DNA of 64,000 nt from Agromyces subbeticus DSM 16689. Lineage in GTDB: Bacteria; Actinomycetota; Actinomycetes; Actinomycetales; Microbacteriaceae. Made by a program: the position numbers and the translations under genes. Location: assembly GCF_000421565.1 (NCBI RefSeq), contig NZ_ATXG01000006.1, positions 62,001-126,000 on the forward strand, read 5' to 3'. This document shows positions 42,297 to 50,661 of the stretch, piece by piece (position 1 is the stretch's first letter; every line of letters starts with the position of its first letter). The notes under the pieces are model-generated. The model was given only the letters and a program-made list of their open reading frames with translations, did no database searches and had not been told where the DNA came from.

Positions 42297-43091
42297 CTAC
42301 TCCCGGTAGTGCCGAAGGATCACGCCGTCCGCGACGTACGTGAACGCGGCCGAAACGTCGTACGCGTGCACCGCTGAGGCGACGGACGCGAGCGAGTCCG
42401 ACGATCGCGCTGTCGCACTGCTCTCGAAGAACGCCGCACAGGCTGCCGCGTCTTCGAAGCCGAGCATCAGCGAGGCGTGGAACCGCTGGTCGACCGGGTT
42501 GTCGTGGGCGACGTTCGGGGTGTCCCAGAGCTTCGGGTTCCATGGCATGAAGACCTGGGTCCGGATCTCGGTCAGCCGGGCGATGTTCGCGAGGTCGGGC
42601 ACGAGCTGTTCGGTGAGGTGCTTGCGGAACGCTCGCGCGCCGACGCCGTCTCGTCTTCTGAGGTAGACCAGGGCGCGAGCCCCGGTCTTCGCACCGCGTG
42701 GCGCGACCTGGTACCAACGGGTCGAGTTCGGCGGCCCGGCGTAGAGCAGGGTGCGCCGGAACACGTTGATCTCGTCCTTGTACGCCAGCTTGGTCTGCTT
42801 GCGGCCGAGGAGCGGCGCGAGCAAGGAGGTGAAGGTGACCTCGGCGATGCCGTCGATCTTCCGGTCTGCGGGGATGGCCGTCTCCACACCTGGGGTGGCG
42901 GGCCACAGCCCGGGGTTGGTTTCGGCGAGATGGATCTGCCGGTACTCGTCGAACCCCGGGGTCGCCGTGATGATCTTGGAGTGCGGGCCCTTCCAGTAGT
43001 CCATGCCGGTCTGGCGGGGCTGGTCGGTGCGGACCCACAGCAGGATCGATGATGCGAACGGCTTCTTCGTGAACGGAATCGTGGGGGTCAT
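42297..43091 (-). CDS. Conserved hypothetical protein, possibly EthD-like dimeric alpha/beta barrel
   Basis: 264 residues. Features include LLWVRTDQPRQTGMDYWKGPHSKII, which resembles the start of an EthD/dimeric ferredoxin-like domain (hydrophobic strand, then W-x-x-P/H), and a second similar stretch ALVYLRRRDGVGARAFRKHL with ...FHASLMLGFEDAAACAAFF. Two such halves suggest a fused dimeric barrel. Many EthD-like proteins work with oxidoreductases. It is 34 bp downstream of the alpha/beta hydrolase on the same strand. Family call is tentative. Confidence 0.55.
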   Translation of the reverse strand: MTPTIPFTKKPFASSILLWVRTDQPRQTGMDYWKGPHSKIITATPGFDEYRQIHLAETNPGLWPATPGVETAIPADRKIDGIAEVTFTSLLAPLLGRKQTKLAYKDEINVFRRTLLYAGPPNSTRWYQVAPRGAKTGARALVYLRRRDGVGARAFRKHLTEQLVPDLANIARLTEIRTQVFMPWNPKLWDTPNVAHDNPVDQRFHASLMLGFEDAAACAAFFESSATARSSDSLASVASAVHAYDVSAAFTYVADGVILRHYRE

Positions 43092-43125
43092 GTGCTCATT
43101 CCTTGCGGGTGGCTTCGGATGCCGG

Positions 43126-43992
43126 TCAGCGGGTCAGGAACTCGACGGCGACCGGGGCGAACCGGTCGTGGAACTGGAAGATACCGCCGTGGCCGGAGTC
43201 GGGGTAGATGACCAGCTCGGAGCCGGTGATGCGGCGATGCAGGTCTTCGGAGAGCGCTGAGGGCACCATGCGGTCGTTGTCGCCGTTGGCGATCAGGGTG
43301 GGCTGGGTGAGTTTGGAGAGGTCGGCGGGCGCGGAGCGGCCGAACTTCTTGATCGCCTTCAGCTGGGTCTGGAACGCCTTCGTCGTGATCGGGGCGTCGC
43401 GGTCGACGGTACGCTCCTGGAGACGCTGCACGAAGGCCTTCGCGGCGGGCTTGCCGGTCGCGTTGCGGTTGAAGAAGAGGAACTCCTTCGGATCGGATCG
43501 GGTCAGCGTCGCGCGGAGGATGTCGAGGTACGTCGTGCCCGCGACCTTGTCGATGTCCTTGCCGCCGCGCGGTCCGGTGCCGGTCAGGACGAGCCTGCGA
43601 ACGAGGTCGGGGTGCTTGACCACGAGATCGTTGGCGATGAACCCGCCGAGCGAGAACGAGAAGACATCGATCGTGTCGAGCCCGAGGGCGCGGATGAAGG
43701 CGTACGCGTCGTCGGCCATCGCCTCGATCGAGCCGGGCACCTCGCCGGTGGTAGCGCCGACGCCGCGGTTGTCGAAGGTGATGACGTGGCGGTGCTCGGC
43801 GATCGGATCGATGATGCGGGGGTCCCAGTTGTCGAGGGTCGCGGCGAGGTGGACGAAGAAGACGACGGGGATGCCGCCCTTCGGGCCGAGTTCGCGGTAG
43901 GCGTAGGTGACGCCGCCGGCCGTGATGGTGCGGGTCGGTGCTTTCGCGTAGGACGTGATGACGGGTTCGTGAGTGGTGTCGGTGTTGCTCAT
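43126..43992 (-). CDS. Alpha/beta hydrolase (non-haem peroxidase-like)
   Basis: 288 residues: VVFFVHLAATLDNWDPR (oxyanion region), ITFDNRGVGAT, nucleophile Ser114 in SFSLGGFIAN, LIANGDNDRMVP (Asp) and YPDSGHGGIFQF (His). The DNRGVG and SFSLGG motifs match bacterial alpha/beta hydrolases annotated as chloroperoxidase-like or hydrolases of small aromatic esters. It is the second gene of the operon, after the quinone-type oxidoreductase, 54 bp apart. Confidence 0.85.
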   Translation of the reverse strand: MSNTDTTHEPVITSYAKAPTRTITAGGVTYAYRELGPKGGIPVVFFVHLAATLDNWDPRIIDPIAEHRHVITFDNRGVGATTGEVPGSIEAMADDAYAFIRALGLDTIDVFSFSLGGFIANDLVVKHPDLVRRLVLTGTGPRGGKDIDKVAGTTYLDILRATLTRSDPKEFLFFNRNATGKPAAKAFVQRLQERTVDRDAPITTKAFQTQLKAIKKFGRSAPADLSKLTQPTLIANGDNDRMVPSALSEDLHRRITGSELVIYPDSGHGGIFQFHDRFAPVAVEFLTR

Positions 43993-44046
43993 GATGGGTT
44001 CTTCCTTCTGAATCGGGGTGTGAGGTGAGGTGGAAGGGCGAAGACG

Positions 44047-45045
44047 TCAGCCGGAGACGGTGACGACGCCTTTTCCGCGAATGCCGCCCTCGGTGATGGA
44101 CTGCATGGCCTGCGGGGTCTGGGCGAAGTCGAAGACCCTGCCCACGACCGGGCGCAACACGCCCTGGTCGACGAGTGCGGTGATCTGACGAAGCTGGTCA
44201 CCACTGGCGCGCATGAACAGGAACTCGTAGTTCACGCCGAGCTTCTTCGCCTGCGTGCGGATCTTGCGGCTGATTCCGGTGATCGCCAGGCGCAGCAGGG
44301 GGTTGAGGCCGATCTCCCGGGCGAAGTCCGGATCGGGCGGGCCGGCGATCCCGATCGCCCTGCCGCCGGGCTTGAGCACGCGGAGCGACTTCTCGAGGTT
44401 CGCGCCGCCGATGCTGTCGAGCACCAGGTCGTAGCCGTCGAGGAGCTGTTCGAAGTCCTGGGTGCGATAGTCGATGACGGTGTCGGCTCCGAGTTCGCGC
44501 ACGAAGTCCGCGTTGGCAGCACTGGCAGTGGTGGCGACGGTCGCACCGAGGTGCTTGGCGAGCTGGATCGCGATCGACCCGACCCCGCCGGCACCGGCAT
44601 GGATGAGCACCTTCTGTCCGGGCTGCAGGTTGCCGCGCTCCACGAGCGCCTGCCACGCGGTCAGCGCCACCAGGGGGAGCGAGCCCGCCTCCTCCATGCT
44701 GATCGAAACCGGCTTGAGCGCGAGGTCGGCCTCGGCGACGGCGATGCGCTCGGCGAACGTGCCGATGCGGTCCTTGTCGGGCCGGGCGTAGACCTCGTCG
44801 CCGGGCTTGAACCCTCGCACCTTCGCGCCGACGCGGATGACGGTGCCGGCGAGATCGTTGCCGAGGATCAGCGGCAGCCGGTACCGCAGGATCTGCTTGA
44901 ACCCGCCGGCGCGGATGCCCTCGTCGAGCGGGTTCAGCCCTGCAGCGTCGACCCGCACCAGCACGTCGTGCTCGCCGACGACCGGCTCGGGGACGTCGGC
45001 CTCGTGCACCGGCCCCTTGTACTTGGTGACGACGAACGCTCTCAT
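44047..45045 (-). CDS. NADP-dependent quinone-type oxidoreductase (MDR superfamily)
   Basis: 332 residues from ATG 45043-45045 with AAGGAG 9 nt upstream. GroES-like N-terminus (VRVDAAGLNPLDEGI, ILGNDLAGTV), Rossmann motif VLIHAGAGGVGSIAIQLAKHLGA in pieces, VIDYRTQDFEQLL and LDSIGGANLEKSL mark a zinc-free quinone/enoyl reductase, NADPH-dependent. First gene of the minus-strand operon with the hydrolase and 264-aa protein. It is driven by a near-consensus promoter overlaid with operators, so it is strongly induced when a repressor is released. Confidence 0.9.
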   Translation of the reverse strand: MRAFVVTKYKGPVHEADVPEPVVGEHDVLVRVDAAGLNPLDEGIRAGGFKQILRYRLPLILGNDLAGTVIRVGAKVRGFKPGDEVYARPDKDRIGTFAERIAVAEADLALKPVSISMEEAGSLPLVALTAWQALVERGNLQPGQKVLIHAGAGGVGSIAIQLAKHLGATVATTASAANADFVRELGADTVIDYRTQDFEQLLDGYDLVLDSIGGANLEKSLRVLKPGGRAIGIAGPPDPDFAREIGLNPLLRLAITGISRKIRTQAKKLGVNYEFLFMRASGDQLRQITALVDQGVLRPVVGRVFDFAQTPQAMQSITEGGIRGKGVVTVSG

Positions 45046-45081
45046 GCGATGGTGCTCCTTCTCAATGACATTCAACTATTC

Positions 45082-45121
45082 GAGTCGACTCAATTATGAG
45101 TCAACTCAGTAATAATGTCAA
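45082..45121 (-). promoter_or_regulatory. Near-consensus promoter with two overlapping operator palindromes
   Basis: On the minus strand TTGACA (45116-45121) and CATAAT (45093-45098) are 17 bp apart. TGAGTCAACTCA (45097-45108) covers the spacer and -10, and GAGTCGACTC (45082-45091) covers the start site. Centres are 16 bp apart. Confidence 0.75.
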
Positions 45122-45154
45122 CACGGTAAGATACCTGAGACACGAGGAGGCGCC

Positions 45155-45865
45155 ATGCACGCCGTCATGCTGACCGGTTCCGGCCGCTACTCCGACCCGT
45201 GGCATCCGTATACCGAGACGAGCCCGCGGCTGACCGAACTCGCCGAAGCCGCGGGATTCGCCGTCACCGCCGCCACTGATATCGACACCGCGCTGGCCGA
45301 CCTGCCCGATGACGTGCAGCTCCTCATCGTGAACGCGGGCGATCCCGCCGGCCCGGCCGCCGAGGAGGCGGGCCCCGGCGAGGAAACTGCCGATGTCGCA
45401 CTCATCGCACGTGCGAACGCGGCACTCGAGGCGGCGATCGAGCGCGGCATCGGCATCCTCGCCGTGCACGCCGCCGCCGCCAGTCTGCGCGACTACCCCG
45501 CCTACGAGCGGGCGCTCGGCGCGCGCTGGGAGCGCGAACGCTCATGGCATCCGCCGATCGGCGACGCGCACGTGCACGTCGTCGGCAATCACGCGATCGC
45601 CGAGGGGCTCGGCGACTTCACGGTGTTCGACGAGCGCTACACCGACTTCCGGCTCGACGCGGTGATCGAGCCGATCGCCGAGCACGAGCACGACGGCACG
45701 CGTCATCCGCTCGTGTGGGCACGAGAGTTCGGCCGCTCGCGTCTCGTCTACGACGCACTCGGCCACGACGCGCGATCGTACGATTCGGCGGGTCACTGCG
45801 AATTGCTCGAGCGCTCACTCGCGTGGCTCGGCCGCGTGCCGGCCCCCACGGCGAACCAGCGGTGA
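45155..45865 (+). CDS. ThuA-domain protein
   Basis: 236 residues with the ThuA/glutamine-amidotransferase-like fold: AVMLTGSGRYSDPWHPYTET at the start, QLLIVNAGDP, GIGILAVHAAAASLRDYP, SWHPPIGDAHVHVV and PLVWAREFGRSRLVYDALGHD. ThuA-like proteins appear in trehalose, sucrose or glycan degradation in various bacteria, role unsettled. GAGGAGG 4 nt before the ATG; -10 TAAGAT at 45127-45132. It is divergent from the oxidoreductase operon and is followed by an overlapping kinase remnant. Confidence 0.85.
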   Translation: MHAVMLTGSGRYSDPWHPYTETSPRLTELAEAAGFAVTAATDIDTALADLPDDVQLLIVNAGDPAGPAAEEAGPGEETADVALIARANAALEAAIERGIGILAVHAAAASLRDYPAYERALGARWERERSWHPPIGDAHVHVVGNHAIAEGLGDFTVFDERYTDFRLDAVIEPIAEHEHDGTRHPLVWAREFGRSRLVYDALGHDARSYDSAGHCELLERSLAWLGRVPAPTANQR

Positions 45866-45999
45866 GCCGCGTCGCCTTCGCCCCTGATTGCTTCGAGGGC
45901 ACGGTGAGTGCAGCGGATGCCGCGGCCACCCTTCGGCGAGCCGGTGCGCGGCTCGCCGAAGAGTGGTCGCGCCTCGGGGCCACCGTCAGCTCCAGCTGA
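45862..45999 (+). pseudogene. Probable truncated glycerate kinase remnant (45 aa)
   Basis: A GTG overlapping the ThuA stop (GTGA) opens a 45-residue frame, SRVAFAPDCFEGTVSAADAA. This matches the N-terminal motif of glycerate kinases (usually APDSFKGSLSA with acidic residues). The rest of the kinase (about 330 residues) is missing: the frame ends after EEWSRLGATVSSS and the next gene is on the opposite strand. It may be a decayed gene that was once translationally coupled to ThuA, or a rare short protein. Confidence 0.5.
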
Positions 46000-46047
46000 C
46001 GGCGTTCACCCCGGCCGGCTCTCCCGTTCTCGGGCCGAGTGATCGCC

Positions 46048-46359
46048 TCAGATGTGGTGCAGCCCCGGGTGCGGATGCGGGTGCGGCTTCGGGGGTTCGT
46101 CGCTCACATAGTCGCCCTCGGGTGCGGCTGCATCGTGCGTCTCGGGATGCTCGTCGGTCGAGGTGTACTCGCCCACGATCGACTCGTCGTCGGCAACGCC
46201 GTCGGTGCGGGTGTAGTCGCCGGCCACGGTGCGTTCGCGTGGCGCCTCGCCGTCGACCTCGGTGTAGCTGCCCTCGACCTCGTCGGTGGCATCGACCGCG
46301 TCGGCGGGCAGGTTCGGCTCGTCGGGCTGCGGCTCGGCGGGTCGGTTCGATTCGGACAT
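46048..46359 (-). CDS. Small acidic repeat protein with His-rich tail
   Basis: 103 residues from ATG 46357-46359 (GGGAG 6 nt upstream). The centre contains four imperfect repeats of about 16 residues around GxYTxxD (GSYTEVDGE, GDYTRTDGV, GEYTSTDEH, GDYVSDEP), rich in Asp, Glu and Thr. The tail KPHPHPHPGLHHI alternates His and Pro and could bind metal. No signal peptide or domain is recognised. The 62-bp palindromic element copy 2 lies just upstream. Confidence 0.62.
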   Translation of the reverse strand: MSESNRPAEPQPDEPNLPADAVDATDEVEGSYTEVDGEAPRERTVAGDYTRTDGVADDESIVGEYTSTDEHPETHDAAAPEGDYVSDEPPKPHPHPHPGLHHI

Positions 46360-46473
46360 CATCGCTCCCTCACTCGTGGTCGGGGCGCCGTCATCAGGGC
46401 GACGTCTCATTCACCATGCTATGCGCCTGCGCCGTCTGGTGAGCGGCCCGTCGTGCACTCCACGCTCAGATTC

Positions 46474-46535
46474 GGGACCACTCGTGTCGCACGGGACCGC
46501 CGATAACGTGGGTCCGGCGCGATACGAGTGGTCCC
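46474..46535. repeat. 62-bp palindromic element, copy 2
   Basis: Same length and same orientation as the copy at 9065-9126. The first 18 bases and the last 12 bases are identical, with the differences confined to inner stem and loop. Two stem mismatches weaken this copy. It lies between the small repeat protein's upstream region and the xylulokinase stop. Confidence 0.85.
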
Positions 46536-46577
46536 AACCCGACTCCAACGCCGACCCTGAGCCCGAGCACGCCCGCG

Positions 46578-47981
46578 TCAGGCACCGACGCGGGCGGCGC
46601 GCGCGTATTGCTCGCGGATGAGCGGGCGCGTGTCGACCGGCAGCTGTTCGTCGATCGCGAGCGGCCACGTCGGGCGAGTGCCCATGAGCGCCCAGCTCGC
46701 CTGCCGGGCTGCGCCGTCGGCGACGTACTCGCCGGGCACCGGCACGACGACCGGAAGGTCGAACACCTGCCCGGCGATGCGACGCACGGCGGGGTTCTGC
46801 GCTGCGCCGCCGATGAGCAGCACTCGTGACGCGGCCACGCCCTGCGCACGCACGGCGTCGAGGCCGTCGGCGAGCCCGCACAGGAGGCCCTCGATCGCAG
46901 CGCGGGCGATCGAGGTGCGCTTCGTGTTGGCGAGCGTGAGCCCCGAGAACGAGGCGGTCGCATCGGGCAGGTTCGGCGTGCGCTCGCCCTCGAAGTAGGG
47001 CACGAGCACGACACCGGATGCCCCGGGCTCGGCCTCGAGGGCGAGGCGCCCGAGCTCGGCGTGGTCGACGCCGAGCAGGCCCGCGGTGGCGTCGAGCACC
47101 CGCGCGGCATTGAGCGTGGCGATGAGTGGCAGCCCCCGGCCCGTCGCATCCGCGAAGCCCGCGACCGTGCCCGAGGGGTCGGCGATGGCGGCATCCGTGA
47201 CCGCGAAGACCGTGCCGCTGGTGCCGATCGAGACGACGACGTCGCCGGGTGCGGCGTCGAGCCCCAGCGCCGCGGCGGCGTTGTCGCCCGCGCCGGCGCC
47301 CACGAGGATGCCGTCGGGCGTGCGGCCCGCGGCCTCATGAGGCTCGAGCACGCGGGGGAGCAGCGCGTCGTGTCCGAGGGCACGCGCGAGCAGCTCGCGG
47401 TCGTACCCGCCGGCGCCCCAGTAGGCGGTGCCGCTCGCGTCGGAGCGATCGGTCGTGAGCTCATCGAGCACCGGGCCGAGGGGTGACTCGCCGCTCGGCC
47501 CGTAGCCGCGCAACCGCCACGTGAGCCAGTCGTGGGGGAGGGCCACCGCGGCGACGCGCGCCGCGGCATCCGGCTCGGCATCGCGGAGCCAGCGCAGCTT
47601 CGTCGCCGTGAACGACGCGACCGGCACGACGCCCGTGCGCCGCGCGTAGTCGGCGGCGCCCACCTCGTCGACGAGATCGCGAGCGGCCTGCGCCGACCGC
47701 GTGTCGTTCCAGAGCAGGGCATCGCGGATGACGCGGCCCTCGTCGTCGAGCACGACCATGCCGTGCTGCTGGCCCGCGATCGAGATGGCCGCGACGTCGT
47801 CGAGCCCGCCGGCATCGGCGAACGCCGAGAGCAGCGCGCCCCACCAGGCAGCGGGGTCGACCTCGGTGCCGTCGGGGTGGGGGGCACGGCCCGAACGCAC
47901 GAGCGCGCCCGTCGAGGCATCCCGAATCACGACCTTGCAGGCCTGCGTCGACGAATCGACGCCCGCAACGAGCTCAGACAT
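46578..47981 (-). CDS. xylB: Xylulokinase
   Basis: 467 residues of the FGGY carbohydrate kinase family. The N-terminal phosphate loop is [13 protein letters not shown], then [14 protein letters not shown] (substrate-proximal Gln-Gln-His-Gly), ALLWNDTRS, and C-terminal ATP-binding [13 protein letters not shown] and [14 protein letters not shown]. It phosphorylates D-xylulose to the 5-phosphate. It is transcribed after the xylA gene on the same strand, with a 109-bp gap holding a hairpin, and completes the xylose isomerase pathway. Confidence 0.93.
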   Translation of the reverse strand: MSELVAGVDSSTQACKVVIRDASTGALVRSGRAPHPDGTEVDPAAWWGALLSAFADAGGLDDVAAISIAGQQHGMVVLDDEGRVIRDALLWNDTRSAQAARDLVDEVGAADYARRTGVVPVASFTATKLRWLRDAEPDAAARVAAVALPHDWLTWRLRGYGPSGESPLGPVLDELTTDRSDASGTAYWGAGGYDRELLARALGHDALLPRVLEPHEAAGRTPDGILVGAGAGDNAAAALGLDAAPGDVVVSIGTSGTVFAVTDAAIADPSGTVAGFADATGRGLPLIATLNAARVLDATAGLLGVDHAELGRLALEAEPGASGVVLVPYFEGERTPNLPDATASFSGLTLANTKRTSIARAAIEGLLCGLADGLDAVRAQGVAASRVLLIGGAAQNPAVRRIAGQVFDLPVVVPVPGEYVADGAARQASWALMGTRPTWPLAIDEQLPVDTRPLIREQYARAARVGA

Positions 47982-48082
47982 GTGAGCGTTACTCCTTCGT
48001 GGTCCTGCGTGTCACGTTCTCAAAGCTGCCGCGGCACGCCCTTCGGCGCTGCGCGCCTCTCGGGGCTACGGCTGCCGCCTTT

Positions 48083-48104
48083 GCGCGAGGCTAGCGCCTC
48101 GCGC
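48083..48104. terminator. Hairpin at the xylA stop codon
   Basis: GCGCGAGGC (48083-48091) and GCCTCGCGC (48096-48104) pair perfectly around a 4-nt loop that contains part of the xylA stop codon. It could partly terminate or stabilise mRNA between xylA and xylB. Confidence 0.5.
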
Positions 48105-49284
48105 CGAGCAGGTGCTCGGTCACGAGCTGCTGCAGGCGCACGAATCCGAAGCCGTGGCCGCCGACGTAGGCATCGGCGTCGAACTCCTCGAACGCCGAAC
48201 GGTCGGCGATGAGGTCGTCGTAGCTCTCGCCCTCGCCGAGCGTCGGCCGGCCGAGCTCGGGCACGAGCGATGCCTCGAGCGCCTGCTGCACCTCGGGATC
48301 GGCGCGGAACGCCGCCGCGCGCTGCTTGAGCAGGAGGTAGTTGGCCATGTTCGCCTCGGCAGATGCCCAGACGCCCATCTCGTCTTCGGTGCGCGACGGC
48401 TTGTAGTCGAAGTGGCGCGGGCCGTCGTAGCTGGGGCCGCCCGCGGGGCCGCCGTTCTCGAGCAGGTCGACGAGGGCGAAGGCGTTGTAGAGGTCGCCGT
48501 GGCCGAACACCAGGTCTTGGTCGTACTTGATGCCGCGCTGGCCGTTGAGGTCGATGTGGAAGAGCTTGCCCTGGTCGAGCGCTTGCGCGATGCCGGCCGC
48601 GAAGTTGAGGCCCGCCATCTGCTCGTGCCCGACCTCGGGGTTGATGCCCACGAGCTCGGGACGCTCGAGGGTCTCGATGAAGGCGAGTGCGTGGCCGAGC
48701 GTCGGCAGCAGGATGTCGCCGCGGGGCTCGTTCGGCTTCGGCTCGATCGCGAAGCGCAGGTCGTAGCCCTTGTCGGTGACGTAGTCGCCGAGCAGGTTCA
48801 CGGCCTCGCGGTAGCGCTCGAGGGCGCTGCGGATGTCTTTGGCCGCGTCGTATTCTGCGCCCTCGCGGCCGCCCCACATGACGAAGGTCTTCGCGCCGAG
48901 CTCGGCGGCGAGGTCGATGTTGCGCAGCACCTTGCGCAGCGCGAAGCGGCGCACCTGGCGGTCGTTCGAGGTGAAGCCGCCGTCTTTGAAGACGGGCGCG
49001 CTGAAGAGGTTCGTCGTGACCATCGGCACGATGATGCCGGTGGCCTCGAGCGCACCCTTGAGCCGGTCGATCTGCGTCTGGCGCGCGGCATCCGTCGACC
49101 CGAAGGCGAACAGGTCGTCGTCGTGGAAGGTGAGGCCGTAGGCGCCGAGCTCGTCGAGCTTCTCGACGACGTGCACGACATCGAGCGGATGCCGCGTGGG
49201 GCCGCCGAACGGGTCGGTGCCGTTGTAGCCGACGGTCCAGAGTCCGAAGGAGAACTTGTCGTCGCGGGTGGGGGTCTGAGCCAT
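48091..49284 (-). CDS. xylA: Xylose isomerase
   Basis: 397 residues: a TIM-barrel class I xylose isomerase. Metal and catalytic elements visible: [15 protein letters not shown] (catalytic His), [13 protein letters not shown] (metal-binding Glu and Lys), [15 protein letters not shown] (Glu, His), and [17 protein letters not shown] with [10 protein letters not shown] (Asp ligands). It converts D-xylose to D-xylulose with divalent metal. First gene of the xylA-xylB operon, divergent from a LacI regulator, with xyl-like palindromes in the shared region. A good GGxG-rich start precedes it. Confidence 0.96.
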   Translation of the reverse strand: MAQTPTRDDKFSFGLWTVGYNGTDPFGGPTRHPLDVVHVVEKLDELGAYGLTFHDDDLFAFGSTDAARQTQIDRLKGALEATGIIVPMVTTNLFSAPVFKDGGFTSNDRQVRRFALRKVLRNIDLAAELGAKTFVMWGGREGAEYDAAKDIRSALERYREAVNLLGDYVTDKGYDLRFAIEPKPNEPRGDILLPTLGHALAFIETLERPELVGINPEVGHEQMAGLNFAAGIAQALDQGKLFHIDLNGQRGIKYDQDLVFGHGDLYNAFALVDLLENGGPAGGPSYDGPRHFDYKPSRTEDEMGVWASAEANMANYLLLKQRAAAFRADPEVQQALEASLVPELGRPTLGEGESYDDLIADRSAFEEFDADAYVGGHGFGFVRLQQLVTEHLLGARR

Positions 49285-49319
49285 GTCGCACGCCTTTGCA
49301 GCATCGTCGTTGATTTGTT

Positions 49320-49331
49320 GTTGAACTCAAC
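49320..49331. promoter_or_regulatory. Operator candidate upstream of xylA
   Basis: GTTGAACTCAAC is a perfect palindrome with a 2-nt centre, 36 bp before the xylA start. Confidence 0.45.
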
Positions 49332-49370
49332 ATAATCGCTCTCCGCTGCGGATTCAAGCGGTCCAACCTA

Positions 49371-49395
49371 TTTGTTTGCCAATTCCACAAACGAA
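49371..49395. promoter_or_regulatory. XylR-operator-like palindrome
   Basis: GTTTG (49374-49378) and CAAAC (49388-49392) flank 9 bp; the outer bases extend the match to TTTGTTTG against CAAACGAA. The arrangement resembles the ROK-type xyl operator of Firmicutes. Confidence 0.45.
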
Positions 49396-49443
49396 CTTGC
49401 GGCCATCCGGCAAGTCTGCGTACAGTGCCCTTCGAAGCAGTCG

Positions 49444-49451
49444 AAACGTTT
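49444..49451. promoter_or_regulatory. LacI-type operator core before the regulator start
   Basis: AAACGTTT within TCGAAACGTTTAG is a LacI-family operator core 17 bp before the LacI ATG, consistent with autoregulation. Confidence 0.5.
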
Positions 49452-49467
49452 AGACGATGGAGTCGTG

Positions 49468-50508
49468 ATGGCGAAGATCCACGAGGTGGCCGAGGCCGCC
49501 GGTGTGTCGATCAGCACCGTGTCGTACGCCCTGAGCGGCAAGCGCACGATCTCCGCCGAGACGCGGCGGCGCATCGACGACGCCGTTCGCGAGCTCGACT
49601 ACCGGCCCAACGCCGGAGCCCGCATGCTCGCCGGCCGGCGCACGAACATCTTCGCCCTGACCGAGCCGTTCCGGGCTGACACCTATGCGCCGGCGCACAT
49701 GGCCTTCGTGCTCGCGACCTCGATCGCCGCACGCCGCCACGACTACGACATCCTGCTGCTGACCGATGAGGAGGCCTCGGCCGGAATGCGTCGGGTCGCG
49801 ACGAGCGGGCTGGCCGACGGGGTCATCGTGCTCGACGTCGCGCCTGACGATGAGCGGGTCGCCGTCGCTCGACTGCTCAAGATCCCCGCCGTCTTCGTCG
49901 GTGTGCCGACCGATCACGATGGTCTCGTCTGCGTCGACCTCGATTTCGAGCAAGCAGCCTCGATCGCCGTCGATCACCTCGTCGACGCCGGTCACCGTGC
50001 GATCGGTTTCGTCGGCCATCCGGCCGAGGCCTACCTGCGCTCGAACTTCCCACCGCGGGTGCGCGCGGGCTTCGAGGCGCGTGCCGCCGATCGTGATGTG
50101 CGGGTCGCGATCGGTTCGCCCGCGATCGGGGGCTCGTCTCGTCGCGCCGCCGAGAGCGTGCATGCGACGGTCGCGTCACTGCTCGAGCAGGGGGTCACCG
50201 CGCTCGTGCTGCACTGCGACGACACGGCGCACGCGGCGGTCACCGAGGAACTCGCGCGTCGAGGACTGCGTGTGCCTGCCGACATCTCGCTGGTCTCGGT
50301 CGGCGCCACGTTCGACACGAGCGCGTTCCATCCGCCGATCGACGCCGTGCCGCTCGTGCCGCAGGCGTCGTGCGACCTGGCCATCGATCTGGCCATGCGG
50401 CTGCTCTCCGAGGCTCCACCCGAGCCCGGCGTGCACCTGATCGCTCCCGAGTATCGCGATCGAGGCTCGGTCGCCGCGCCGCCGGGCCACGCGACGACGG
50501 CCGGCTGA
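49468..50508 (+). CDS. LacI-family regulator of the xylose genes
   Basis: 346 residues. HTH KIHEVAEAAGVSISTVSYALSG near the start (with GKRTISAETRRRI), then hinge YRPNAGARMLAGRRTN, and a ligand domain with DHLVDAGHRAIGFVGHP and LVLHCDDTAHAAVTEEL. The ATG at 49468 has GGAG 6 nt upstream; earlier in-frame codons do not extend the HTH. Divergent from xylA-xylB and followed by the xyloside ABC operon, so it is the natural candidate to control both in response to a pentose. Confidence 0.9.
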   Translation: MAKIHEVAEAAGVSISTVSYALSGKRTISAETRRRIDDAVRELDYRPNAGARMLAGRRTNIFALTEPFRADTYAPAHMAFVLATSIAARRHDYDILLLTDEEASAGMRRVATSGLADGVIVLDVAPDDERVAVARLLKIPAVFVGVPTDHDGLVCVDLDFEQAASIAVDHLVDAGHRAIGFVGHPAEAYLRSNFPPRVRAGFEARAADRDVRVAIGSPAIGGSSRRAAESVHATVASLLEQGVTALVLHCDDTAHAAVTEELARRGLRVPADISLVSVGATFDTSAFHPPIDAVPLVPQASCDLAIDLAMRLLSEAPPEPGVHLIAPEYRDRGSVAAPPGHATTAG

Positions 50509-50596
50509 CCGCCCGCGCGCGTTCGCGACCCGCCAAGCCACCCGCTCCGACAGACCCCGAACCGTGCCCGCCCCACGACCCATACGTTTCACCAGC

Positions 50597-50612
50597 ATCG
50601 AAGCGCTTCGAT
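50597..50612. promoter_or_regulatory. LacI operator before the xyloside transport operon
   Basis: ATCGAAGCGCTTCGAT is a perfect 16-bp palindrome of the LacI/CRE type, 49 bp before the ABC binding-protein gene. Confidence 0.75.
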
Positions 50613-50661
50613 CAGCACCGATCGAAACCGCACCTGCAACACCCACACCGAGGAGGTAGCA

